Shown: positions 48,666-60,700 of the stretch, piece after piece
Position numbering within the stretch: the stretch's first letter is position 1
How the letters are laid out: every line of letters begins with the position of its first letter
NCBI GenBank assembly: GCA_028554645.1
Contig: JAQOOI010000016.1
Coordinates: 434,001 to 498,000, forward strand
Direction: 5' to 3'
Length of the DNA stretch: 64,000 nucleotides
Source: Omphalotus guepiniiformis
Taxonomy: Eukaryota > Basidiomycota > Agaricomycetes > Agaricales > Omphalotaceae
Translations under genes and position numbers: made by a program
The notes under the pieces: model-generated
The model's input: the letters and a program-made list of their open reading frames with translations, nothing else
What the model was told of the DNA's origin: nothing
The model's database searches: none

Positions 48666-50110
48666 TTATGCCGATAACATGTTACAACGATTCTCCCTAC
48701 TAACCGTCCCATCCTCATCGACTTCCCTTTGAGCGAATTGTAAGCCAGACGACCATCCCAAGGATTGAATCATGGTGCCTTTTCGAGCCTGACGTCGTAT
48801 ATGCAAGACAGTATGACTTGTGAGGATGGAGTACATCACACCTTCCATGCTGAACAGGGATAAGTGAGTTAATTACCTGAGAGATACTGGAGAAGAACAT
48901 ACCCAAGGAACGAATATCTACCGTTCGGCTGTAATTCATATATAAGAGAGTTGACGGACTTTAGGATAAATGAGAGACGTTACAAATGAAGTAGTGTTAC
49001 TGATGATGTTGATGATTGATAGTACTGGCCGAAATATACTTGAGTAGATGTGGTTATGACGAGCGTTCAGTAAAACTTACTCAGAATGTATGTATAGTAC
49101 ATAATTCCTGCAACCTTGATTAATACTGAGTGTGATAGTGAGTTTCCGGCATACCATCTCGATAAACAATGAACAGGAGAGGAGAGAATTTCCTGTGTCT
49201 GTCTGAGTGAGGCATGAAGAGTCAGTGAGTTGTAGATAGATTGAATGAAGCCAGTGCTCACAATCGGAGATTCCGGGTATGAGGACAAGAATGAAGAGGA
49301 CTTTGGAAGCAAATAATTCATCAGAACGACAGTGTCATGGATCTGGTTGCCTTCGAACCCTACCGAACTCGTACACTGTCAACATGATGAAGCCCAAACG
49401 CAGAGATCCAGTCTCGTCATCGATAAGCCAGCACCCAGGCAATGGAGGTGTGGGGAGGACTGCATAAAGGTATTAAGTCTGAGCAGAGGGTGCTTAAACG
49501 GGTGGATGATTTTGGTTGATGGACATACATTGCGCAGTCCGGAACCCGAGACCAAAGGATACGCATATGATGGTCCAGCATATCACAAACAAAATGGGTA
49601 GAGAGACTGTCAATCTCATATCCCTTTGCCAGACCGCCCATACACGTATGGTCAGGATCACTGTAGGTATAGCATCCATTTTAGCACATCTGACGTACTT
49701 CTACGGTCGCTGAATTTCCTAGACCTTCTGAAATACAGATGCCTGTAATGTATAACCCTGTACAGAGACATTTTATTAACGGGTGAGCAAATTAGAGTTC
49801 CTCACTTACATCCTACGCCACTGATGGAGAACTTACAGTGCTTTTGAATTTCCGTTGAGTAAGATATGGTTCCTATAAGGGTGTAGGACCATAGCCACAG
49901 TGTCAATTTCATAAAGGGGTTGACCGTTGATGTAAATGTTCTTACCCATTACGAAGAAGGTTCAATAGACGAAGGGGATATGCCTTTGAATCAAATAGAG
50001 TATCTTCACTATCCCGAGGGGGGCAGACCAGATCAACTCATATTCGAGTGGAAAGGTCAGAAAGTAGTCGTATAGAAGAAGGGTGACAGCCACGACTACA
50101 AAGATAATTC
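48666..50110 (-). pseudogene. DUF6533 membrane protein, copy 2, divergent with an in-frame stop
   Basis: Exons resemble those of the copies at 26485 and 54024 but are more diverged: LLLYDYFLTFPLEYELIW, KILYLIQRHIPFVY, then VILTIRVWAVWQRDMRL and, near the end, YSILTSHTVLHIRRQARK. In the first exon, the codon after HIPFVY is TGA where the other copies have TCA. The gene is therefore probably dead unless that base is an error or splicing differs. It is the oldest of the three copies by eye and sits beside an SSZ1 relic. Confidence 0.6.
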
Positions 50111-50999
50111 ATCTCATTCATCACTGTGATGACGCCCAGACCGTGACTGACATACAGCTGAAGTCCTAGCAATGCGAATCATGTTCAGAATCTCAGAGCA
50201 GCTCAAGGAAACCCCGAGAACATACCGAAAGCTTATAGGATACAACAGCTTCTGCGAGAGTCCAGGAACTGTTGTCTGGGGTTCCACTGAAGTACATTGC
50301 AGAAAAAAGACGCTATGGACTCGGAGTGCTGGAGATAGAGATAGTTACATTGTGGGCGAGTGCATATATAGATATTCTGAATAGGAGTTATGGGTATCGT
50401 GTGCAGGACAGCATTCACCTTGCACTTGTCTCCTGGGAATGGAGCCCAGCATCAGTCATTGCGAATGCAGGGAATCGTTGCACCATCTCGGGCAGCGTAC
50501 ATCTTGTCTCCCGCGCACACAGAGTCCGACGAGACCTGAGAGCGTCATGATAAGCTATTACGAATACAGCGAGAGGGTGAGATTAGAAATTTGGTACAAA
50601 CCCTAAGCACATTCAGATATGGTGGAAGTTGTTCGCCAAAGCAGGCTGAAGTTCCGATTCGTATGCTGAACAAGATGCTCGAGATATCAAAGCAAAGATT
50701 ATTGACCTTGTACCAGTCCTTACCGCGGCCCTGGTGGTTCAAATGTAAGCACCACTGCTGTCAACGATGCCAGATCTGTGCCACTGTCTGGATCAGTATC
50801 ATTTACAGTCAGAGTTAACGTTCAATATGGAGGTTCCATTGATGGTTGAGTCGAGAGAAATGATAGTCTGTTGGTTGCCCTCGCGGCGAAGTTCAAGTTG
50901 AATGAAGCCGGGTTTGTAGCCTGCCGGCACTGCTTTCCCGCTCAAATTCTCTTCTCGATTTTCCCATCTCGTTCGCTTGTTCTTTGTTTACTTCTCGCT

Positions 51000-52370
51000 C
51001 ATGGCTTGAATTATGTACTCAAAAGGGCTCGGGATGAGCTAGCACAAGAGGCTTTGAAAATTCCTGCTGTCGTTGGCATCAATCTCAATTTTTGGCATCG
51101 ATCCGCGGTCCTTCACGAAGGTAAAGAATCTATTCCAAGTTCTTTTCAACTGCTTAGGAAGGGATTAGCTGAACGTATAGCAAAGGACAGACGAGGACGG
51201 AGAGCGGGCAAATTGCCTATGCTTTAGTGCTTTCAACTTTGGGGATCTTTCAGTGAAGACATGGTAGATTCGACTTTTCGATGACGCGACGCGAAGGACC
51301 AATAAGTTCTCCTGCAGTACAAGGGATGTCGAGCCAAGCCAAGCATCGACCCGTTAATATGCGAAGAACACGATGATAGGATCCCGAATCTTTGTTTTGG
51401 GCTATGGAGAAGTATGTTCAGTTTACTGTGATTAGCTTTTCTAATTTGCTCATGATGAACCTTGTAGACTCTCCGAAATCCCTCAATCTCCATCGGCAAC
51501 ATACGGAAGTTCTAGATGAACTAGCCTCGGTACACCTGCTGTCTTCTCTGCACCGGAGACCTGGTTCGGAACTAGTCCTAGCAAACGTATTTCTTGCGGT
51601 CTCAGAAGTGACTACCCCTCTTCCTAAAATTTCTCCTTTCTCTTATGAGTTGCAGCGTAGCAGTATACTCTACCTACACCGACGCCGACGCCCAGATCCA
51701 GAAGGTTGCCCTTCAAAAAGCTGCAGATGACCCAGGGATTTCTGTATATCAGTCGCTTGAAGAACCTGCTGCTGCTGCTGCGACGATTACCACCGAAGCC
51801 AGGAAACCAACTATCTCATAAGTCTCATAGATTGTTGACTCTTCATGCATAATGCCTCTCCCTCATTCTTCTTGTCCATTCGCCAAAATTTTTGCCAAAT
51901 TCCTGCATCATCTACCACCCCCCTTACAAAGCGTTCTGTTAATCCCTCTAATGCTGACGCCGGTACCGACTCAGAGGCGAAGCTACGTCTCGCTGTTGAG
52001 CACACTAAGCGCTTCTCTAGGCGATGCTATCTGCTCAGTCGAATCTCTCAAGTAACGGCGTGAACTTAAACTTCACCGGGTCCATCAACCGCATTTACTT
52101 CGACATGCTCATCCGTCCGATACCTGTTTCAGTCCGTTGCTCATGCGGTCATCGCGCTCCTCACATCAATCAAATTTTGACGCTCACTACATCGACGAGA
52201 TTGTCTATGTCGGTGGGACGACAGTTCCTCTGCCTTATCGGCCGGTGGGGCCAGTGAAGATGGTCAAACACGCCGTTTATCATGGACACTGTCCATTAAT
52301 GGTGGTATTGGTGACCCCTACCACAGTATTGGCACGAAAGGACCACCAATACTTTGCGTGCCCTCTTGAA
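51000..52370 (+). pseudogene. SSZ1 relic, copy B
   Basis: Follows the SSZ1 gene at 23891-25951 from the start exon (IPAVVGINLN near 51060) through intron-containing sequence. It also matches the Hsp70 segments around VALQKAADDPGISVYQSLEE near 51700, AKLRLAVEHTKR near 51980, and the YVGGT region near 52210. Frameshifts and stops occur throughout. Introns are retained, so it arose by DNA duplication, not retrotransposition. Confidence 0.85.
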
Positions 52371-52449
52371 TAGTCGACATTGGACTAGCGGCAGATTGTT
52401 GGCTACGGTCGCGTATTTGCGTAAAGTACATGTCGCTTGTGCGGAATGG

Positions 52450-53702
52450 TATACTCGGTGTCATGGTCTTTCTTTTTTTGCGGCAGAAAGCAGAGAAGAT
52501 GGATCAGGTTTTGAATGTGATTGAAGGGGGGACACAGAGGTGATTGTAGCTGCTGTCCTAAGTCTGGCTAAGGACATCGCCGCGAAGACTCCGATCGCAC
52601 AGTCGCTGGGACGAAGAGGCCCCTCACGTATTCCGGTGATCCAGAGAGACCAAGGTTGACTCTTTTTTCTTCCTAATCTGCGCAATTCTGACCGCCTTGC
52701 CTTGTAGGAATGTGATGGAGAGTCTGTGTAACAGCTACATACGAAACGGAAAATGCGTTGGTCAATTTCCAGCCCCCTTGGCCAGTTACCTACCAAGCTT
52801 TTTAATTTTGATCTGTATCAAAGGTGTACCGACTCCATTCGTTAATGATTTTTCACCTTCATGTCTCGTGGGGCCCACTGGGTCATTTGACTGGTGTGAA
52901 TTGGTAAGCTGCAGATTATCGGGACTGCCATCATCCTCCTCTAGCCCTTGCTGAAGGGTAGGAGGTAGTAGGAGATGGAGGGGTAATATCTCGCTCAGCA
53001 ACCGTAGTTCCGAGTTGTCGTCCTCTCTTCTGCCTTTCCTAAGGTATTCAGTGCTGGACTGAATTGTACGTTGCTTGTTAGCTCGAGACCTACAATCACA
53101 ACTGTTCTCCTAACAAAACCCGTACTTTGCGCAGTGGAAGACGCTAAAGCTCTCGCTGCAGATTCTCATACCAAAGGCGACGATACTGCGCGCGCAGCCA
53201 TTCACTTGGCCAACTATGTCAAGGAAATGCAGCATGCAATCACCGCTGCTGACCGATGCCCTTGTCCTGTCATCGCTGCGGTGCACGGTACCGTTGTCGG
53301 TCTAGGAGTAAGCATGATTGCGGTTTGTGATATTCGATACGCAGCGTCTAACAGCAAGTTCGCTGTCAAAGCAAGTATACAAACTCTAACCCTGTTCATT
53401 CTTTTCTCATGCCATGATACTCCAGGAAGTTGAACTCGGCCTAGCTGCAGGCACAGGATCGTTAGCTTACATTCCGAAAACAACTCGCAACATGTCCCTG
53501 ATTGGTGAGATGGTGTATGCAGGGCGGTGGCTCTCTGCCGCTGATGCAGACAGGGTAGGATTTGTATTGAAGGTTGTGGAGGGTGGGAAGACGGAGGTTG
53601 TTCATGCTTGCTTGGATTTGGCTATTGGCATTGCAATGAAGAGCTCTTCAACCCATGGGGGGGAGAAGCAGCTCATCTCATATGCAAGAGATCATCCGTA
53701 AG
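52450..53702 (+). pseudogene. Relics of both enoyl-CoA hydratase paralogues
   Basis: 52480-52800 matches the 3' part of the functional isomerase gene, including LSLAKDIAAKTPIA and the sequence around its final exon. 52810-53702 matches the decaying paralogue: EDAKALAADSHTKGDDTARAA, IAAVHGTVVGLGVSMIAVCD, ELGLAAGTGSLAY and GEMVYAGRWLSAADADR. Order and orientation are those of 28196-30595 inverted. 5' parts are missing, and the frame is broken between blocks. Confidence 0.85.
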
Positions 53703-54023
53703 TCCTTGCAGAGACTTTATGTGTTGCTTCACATCCTGATCTTACTTACTTTCTTGGTTCAATGTTAGTCTGGGGGAAAGCTTCAATATTCTGTGATATC
53801 TGTCTCAAATTCACCCCAGACAAATGTGAGTGTCATGTGTGTTGCTCAAGTATTCCTGGGTGTGCTGAAAGTCACTTTCAAAAGAACTCATCACAGAAAG
53901 AGAACACAATGAATCCCTGATTCCCTTGAGAGGGATCTAAACTTTAGAATATATGTTTACATATCATCCAGATTCTGTTGATCTTATGTCACGACTATTC
54001 CCACTAGTCACAGTTTCAACGTT

Positions 54024-55429
54024 TCAACACTCATCAACTTCCCTTCCAGCAAAATGTATGTTAGATGACCATGCCAAGGATTGAATCATGGTCTCTTTTC
54101 GAGCTTGAACCCGGATATGCAAGATAGTATGACTTGTGACAATGGAATGAATCACACATTCCATACTAAAGAGAGTGGTTAGTAGTCATGATGAGAGAAA
54201 TTGAGGAAACAAAATTTACGTGACAAAAAGAAATGCCAACTCTGCCTGAAGATATTTATGTGAGAGAATATGATGGACTTTGATAGTGAAAGACATACAG
54301 ATAAAACAGTGATAATGATGATGTTTATGATTGATAGGACTGGCAAATACCAATTGAGTGGCTTCAATGAACATTTGCTAGATCATACTGACTTAAGGTA
54401 TATCCATAGAACATAACTCCTACAAGCCCCAAGAGTCATTGATCTTTACCTGTGTATTATATGAAGCATTCTGACTTACCATCCTGATAGATGGTGGAAA
54501 GAAGTGGACATGATTTCCTCTGCCTGTCTGCCAATGATGCAAGAAATTCAGTGTGACTCGGAGTTGTGATACTCCCCAGTGCAGATGAAACCATTGCTCA
54601 CAAGCTGAAATTCCTGGTATGAGAACAAGGATGAAAAGACCTTTGGACCAATAACTCTTTGTCAGAACAGAACATATTACATGGATCTACTTCTCTCACC
54701 AGTCTCATAAATTGTCAACATGATAAAGTTCACACACCATATAGTCTCGACATTGGTAAGCAAACAACCAGGCAATGGAGAGGGTGTGGGAACAACTGCA
54801 TAGAAAGATTTAGCACCTGGTTGAAGGGCTGATAAAGAGTTCAAGTGACATACACTGCGCACTCCGAAACCCAAGAGCAAGGGATGTGTATATGATGGTC
54901 CAGCTTATCACAAAGCAAATGGGGAGAGCAACTGCCAGTTTCCTATTTCTTTTCCAGAGGGCCCATACACGGATGGTTAGGATAACTGATGGTATCTGGA
55001 TGTTCATTCCTAGCACATCTGACATAAGGGAAATTACTAGACCTTCTGAGATACCCACACCTGTGACGAATAACCCTGTAATAAGTAAGGCATGAAAGTG
55101 TGGCTCAAGATGGTTAAGAGTAAGCACTTACATCCTATGCAACTGAAGTAGGCAAGACAGTGTTTTCTGATATCCATTGTTTGAGATATATTTACTGCAA
55201 AAGTTGTAATGTGGTAAAGGCATTGATAGGATGTGACCAGTTGGTACTTACCCAAAACAAAGACACCTGAATAGACATAGGGAACATGCCTTTGAATTAA
55301 ATAGAGCACCTTCACTATCCCAAGGGGTGCAGACCAGATGAGCTCATACTCAAGTGGGAAAGTAAGAAAGTAGTCATATACAAGGAGAGCGATAGCAGCA
55401 ACTATGAAACACAGAGTCTGATGATTCAT
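54024..55429 (-). CDS. DUF6533 membrane protein, copy 3, apparently intact
   Basis: Starts MNHQTLCFIVAAIALLVYD, then LEYELIWSAPLGIVKVLYLI, VNISQTMDIRKHC, GISEGLVISLMSDVLGM and VILTIRVWALWKRNRKLAV. These continue to FVISWTIIYTSLALGFRSAQ, VPTPSPLPGCLLTNVETIWC and the C-terminal exon. About seven hydrophobic segments are present. No stop or shift was seen in the first four exons, which contain the sites that break copies 1 and 2. Later exons (from about 54700) have plausible splice sites, but their phase was not fully checked. The stop at 54024 truncates the tail relative to copy 1. An upstream exon may add residues. Function is unknown. Confidence 0.6.
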
Positions 55430-56049
55430 CACTTGAAATCACACTCAGACCAACATACAGGTGAAGTCCTGGTGATGTGAGTTAGCATACAGTTTCCAAG
55501 AAAAGTTCCGAGCCTAACATACCGAAACCAATCGGTTGTTTGCAGCTGTGGTCCAACTACTGGTGTCTTGCGTGCCATTGAAAGACATTGATGAGAACCG
55601 ATACTACGAGGTGGTGCTGCCAGTGGAGAAAGATATCACAAGCCCCATACTCAGTGTGGGTGCGATGCAATACCTATATACATTTTATTTTTGGTGAAAG
55701 ATTGACTTTGATCATGGGTGTAGCATGCATCCGACTTGTCCGTTCGAGTTACTTCCATGGCGCCTGTCAAGAGGAAGATAATTAATCAACATTATGATTA
55801 GAATGCTAAATTAGTTACTGTGAATGACCGTCTATGATGAATTCATGAATGTGACTTACCATCTACTATTAATATAAGGCAGTAACTGTTCTGTTGCGGT
55901 TTGAATTTCGAGCGCTTGAGCGCTGAAGCTTTGAAGCGCTGACCGGTGCTGCGTGAGCGGCCGGCGGCACTGCTTTTCCGCGCAAAGTCCCTCCTCGATT
56001 TTCCGATTTGGTACAGATCGTTCGCTTTTTCTTCGTTTACTTCTCGCTC

Positions 56050-57310
56050 ATGGCTTAAATTATGTACTCAAAAGGGCTCGGGCTGAGCTAGCACAAGAGG
56101 CTTCGACAATTCCTGCTGTCGTTGGCATCAATCTCAATCTTCGGCGATTCGTTTACATCGATCCGTGGTCCTTCACGAAGGTAAAGAATCTATTTCAAGT
56201 TCTTTTCAACTTTGATGAATCTGTCTGCTTAGCAAGGGCTAGCTGAACGTATAGCAAAGGACAAATGAGAACGGAGAGCGGAGGGCGGGCTAGATTGCTT
56301 GTGCTTTAGTGCTTTGGGCACTTTTTAGTGAAGACATGGTAGATTCGACTTTCCGATGACACGACGCGAAGGAGAATAGAAGGTTTCAAAGAGTTCTCCT
56401 GCAGTACAAGGGATGTCGAGCCAAGCCAAGCATCGACCCGTTAATATGCGAAGAACACGATGATAGAATTTCCGAATTTTGTTTTGAGCTATGGAAAAGT
56501 ATGTTCAATTTACTCTGATTAGCTTTTCTCTTTTGCTCACGATGAACCTTGTAGACTCTCCACAATCCCTCAATCTCATGTCAGGACATGGGCGGCATGC
56601 GGAGCTTCCAGATGAACCAGCCTCGGTGCACCTGCTGTCTTCTCTGCACCGGACACCTCGTTCGGAACCAGTCCCAGCTAACGAACGTACTACTTACGGT
56701 CTCAGAAGTGACTACCCCTCTTCCTAACATTTCTCCTTCATTCTGCAGAAGATTCTCTTATAAAGTGGCAGGCATTTATTCTACCTACACCAACGCCGAC
56801 GCCCAGGTTGCCCTTCAAAAAGCTGCAGATGACCCAGGAATTTCTGTATATCAGTCGCTTGAAGAACCTACTGCTGCTGCAGCGACGATTGCCACCGAAG
56901 CCAGGAACCCAACTATCTCATAGGTCTCATAGACCGTCGACTCTTCATGCATATGCCTCTCCCTTTTTCTTCTGTCCGTTTGCCAAAGCGTTGCCCACAT
57001 TCCTGCATCATCTACCACCCCCTTACAATGCGTTTTGCTGATCCCTCTACTGCTGACGCCCGTACCGACTCGGAGGCGGAGGCGAAGCTACGTCTTGCTG
57101 TTGAGCACACAAGCGCTTCTCTAAGCGCTGCTACCCCTGCTCAGTCAAATCTCTCAAGAACGGCGTAGAATATTTACCGGGTCCATCAACCGCATATACT
57201 TCGACATGCCCGATATCTATTTCAGTCCGTGGCTGATGCATTCATCACGCTCCTCACATCAATCATTTGACGCTCACTACATCGACGAGATTGTCTCAGG
57301 CTATGTCGTT
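56050..57310 (+). pseudogene. SSZ1 relic, copy C, truncated
   Basis: Matches the SSZ1 gene in order: IPAVVGINLN (near 56120), VALQKAADDPGISVYQSLEE (near 56810), EAKLRLAVEHT (near 57080), YIDEIVSG (near 57280). Frameshifts are frequent and introns are kept. Similarity stops near 57310 in the GGTT motif region, at the border of the KDZ-related segment. Confidence 0.85.
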
Positions 57311-57389
57311 GGAACGACGGACTTCAGAAAAACGACTAGCTTTGTTCGTAACAAGCCGGTCTCGACCGGACTTTTAACCTTGTTCATTC

Positions 57390-57745
57390 GCACACTGAAC
57401 ACAAGTAGAATAGTTGTATTCATTTAATTGAACATATTACATCGAATGAACATAGAATTGAACACAACAAAATTAAATACAAATGGGAATGAACACAGAA
57501 CTGTATGAATGAACAGAAAATATGAACACAAAGGCAGTGACTGAACATATGTGTTTGGAATGAACATTTTAAGTCTGACTGAACGGAACAGGAAGCAAAC
57601 AACTCACTGAACAGAAGCTTTCAGAATGAACAAGACGAGGGTAACGATTGAACAAACTTATAGGCAACGAATGAACAAAAGCTTTCAAAATGAACAACAT
57701 GAGAATGACTGAACACACAACAGATTGAATACACTCACCGAACGA
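57390..57745 (+). repeat. TGAACA-rich array downstream of the KDZ transposase
   Basis: About 16 copies of TGAAC(A/G), usually as AATGAACA, ACTGAACA or ATTGAACA, spaced irregularly at 15-30 bp. It looks like a subterminal array where a transposase could bind. Confidence 0.65.
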
Positions 57746-57751
57746 ACAAGT

Positions 57752-60700
57752 CTATGACTTCCTCTTCCCTCTGAGCCCCTTCTGCTGAACATGTTCACGC
57801 CCACGTCCGCGCGAGCGCCCCCGCCCACGTCCGCGGCCCCGGCCCCGTTTCTGCCCACTTCTGCAAGGGGACTTGTTATTATCAGTGCATTCGGTGTCCT
57901 CCACGCTCACACTGTCTTCGTGTTCAGTGCCTCCTTTGCGTCGTTCGCTGTCTTCGTGTTCGCTGTCTTCGTGTTCGCTGTCTTCTTGTTCAGTATTGTC
58001 CTGTTCACTGTCTTCGTGTTCACTGTCTTCGCGTTCATCGTCTTCTTCGTTTCCTTCAGCATCCGGAGCAGCAGTAGTTGGATCACTATAAGGAGGCCGA
58101 ATGCTTCCCAGAGCCAATGTTAGAGACTTCGAACTTATGGCAATGCCACAGGCAGCTCACCTTCGAAGTTTCGGGAAGAACACGCTCTCCTTCGTACGCC
58201 ATTCCAACACTTGATCTGCCAGAGTCTTGCCTGTTGGTATCACTCGAAGCATAGGTATTGCAGCACGCCGAAAACGCCTCCTGCAATCATTTGCGAGACT
58301 CTGGTACCGATATGCCCTCTCCCGGGCATAGGCAACATGTCCTCTAGACACTGAAGCATTCTGTACTGCAAGCTTAATCCAAACCTCATGCATCTTGTCG
58401 AAGCTTCGAATGCAACGAGCGAACTCCGCATGCTTGATCTCAACCTGTTCCCGCCACCTTTCCATCTCAGCTTCATCGCGAAAAAATTTAACACGGTCCT
58501 CTACAAGTAGAGCAATGAGTGAGGATCGCGCAAGACAAGTTTTCAACACACGTGTTTCTGCCCACTCATCTGAGTCTTCGCCAGGGCGATTCCATATCCA
58601 GCCGTCTTGAAGGACTAAAGTATCTGTTTGAGCTTGAAGTTGCTGGGTTGACTCGTTACTGGTTTTTGAAATTGTCTTTGCCCTCTTCACGTTGCCTGGA
58701 GACAAGGATCAGTGCTAGTGGGATACTGAAGAACACGGACCCACTATGTTTGAAGGATTTTGGACGAGGTGGAGGGGCTGCAACGATAAAAATTTACTCG
58801 ATAGCCCTTCTTTCGTGGCAACTTTTGACTTACGTTTACGGCGAAACATCTGAGATGATGTATCTAGAACTATCATTAGTTGGAGCAGTATAGAATACCA
58901 GATAAAACCTACCGATATCCTCACTTCCTGTATCTAGCTCGTCAGCTTCAGGCTCATCCTCTTCCGGGATTACTGGTGCAACCGAGTCTGGGCCAGTGGT
59001 ACTAGGAAACCTCCTGAGATTCCACAGCAGCCCGTCTTGTTTACTCGATGCTCCAAGCCCACGTTTCAACTCTGTGGACTTTCGTAGAGTATCTTTTACG
59101 GTCAGGGGAGGAAAGCTTGCATTGTCGTGGAAGTCCAGGTGCGACAACGCATTTTGGTGTGCATTGTACTCCGCAATCAAGGCATCTCGTTTGATCTGCG
59201 CATTCAGAATAGCGGCATTTGAGCGTAGATTTTGATTTTGCCCTCGATCTTGCTTGTACTTTCGGTCTTGGAGAGCAGAAATATACCGGACAGTCGTTTT
59301 AACGTTATCGATGAGGTCAAGAAGCATCGCATGTCGGAGCCCTCTCTCCTTCTCTACGAGATTGTGAAGACTTGCGGGTCGGTCCTCCTTGATATCCGAA
59401 GGTAAATACAGTGTTTCCATCTCTGGATGCACTGCTTCTTGCTTCACAATGAGTTCCTCGACACCTGGCATGATGATCTCTTGCGTCTCCCGCCACTGCC
59501 CAATACGGCTGCTCAGTTTCTCTCTTCCCCGCCTCACCTCCTCTTCCAGACTCATATCCTCAGCCTTTCCGCCAGACTCGTAGGGTTCAGAGTCGGAGCG
59601 ATTCACTTTACGTGCAAGAGAACGTCTTCAACTTCATCAGTTGGCAAATACAGCTGTAGGGAGAATGACATACTGTTCCTGCTGGATTTCCAACGCTTCT
59701 CTCAAGAATGCGCCAACGATTGTGACCTCGACTTCAGTCACGCCACATTTCATCTTTTTGTCGGAATCGAGCATCTTCTGTACCATCTTGTTGAACGAGA
59801 TTGCTAGATGCCTGTTTAGTACGAGAACGTTGAATAAATTCGAACACACCTTTGATATCACCGCTGTAGTAAACCGAAGTAATCTCTTTGGCCTTCCTCG
59901 GGTTTAGTTTGGGTGACCGGTCCATCACATTCCAGACCTCAATTTTGTCCTCGTGGATCCCATAAAGTGCAACAAGATTATCGCGTGCCGCATAGTATGC
60001 CAACCGTGCATCATTCAAGTCAGTTTCAAGTTTTTGACCTATCAATGTGTATCAGATCCAGTTCAAGACACTCATATAGTGCAGGACATACCCATACTGA
60101 GAACCTTCCTGAATGTCCACTCTCCTAGATGCATGATGATAACGTCCTGGCGGTGGCCATTGCTCATTTGCCGAATCTGCCCTCCGATATGATTCAACTC
60201 TGCCCATACATGTTCAGCTGTTTCTCCGATGAAACGACCAACATTTGGCTTATAGGCAGAGGCGAAGACATACATGCAGATGTCAAGATGATTTCTCACA
60301 TGCATAGACGGGATAATGAACCGCATACCCCTGATTATATGAGCAAGCTCCGGTACATAGTTTCGAAAGCGTTCGAGGACATGGCGGCAGAAATTGCACT
60401 GACTATCATAGCTGAGGACATGGTCAGGCACAGTGTTGGGACTGAAAGGTCGTTGAGACAGAGCGTGTTGGAGCGCGAAATCTGTGGTTGCAAACCTGGA
60501 TGATACATTCATTCATGGAACAACCGCAGCAGTTAATCAAGACACACCTTTCCCCAAGATGCATATCGGTTGATGCACGAACACAGACGTGATCACACTG
60601 CACATTGACTACCCCAGTGACATCCATCCCTCTGAACTTCCGCTTGTTTTGCGCTGCAATGGCTTTGAGGTAGTTACAAGACACCTTTTTCTGTGATTTT

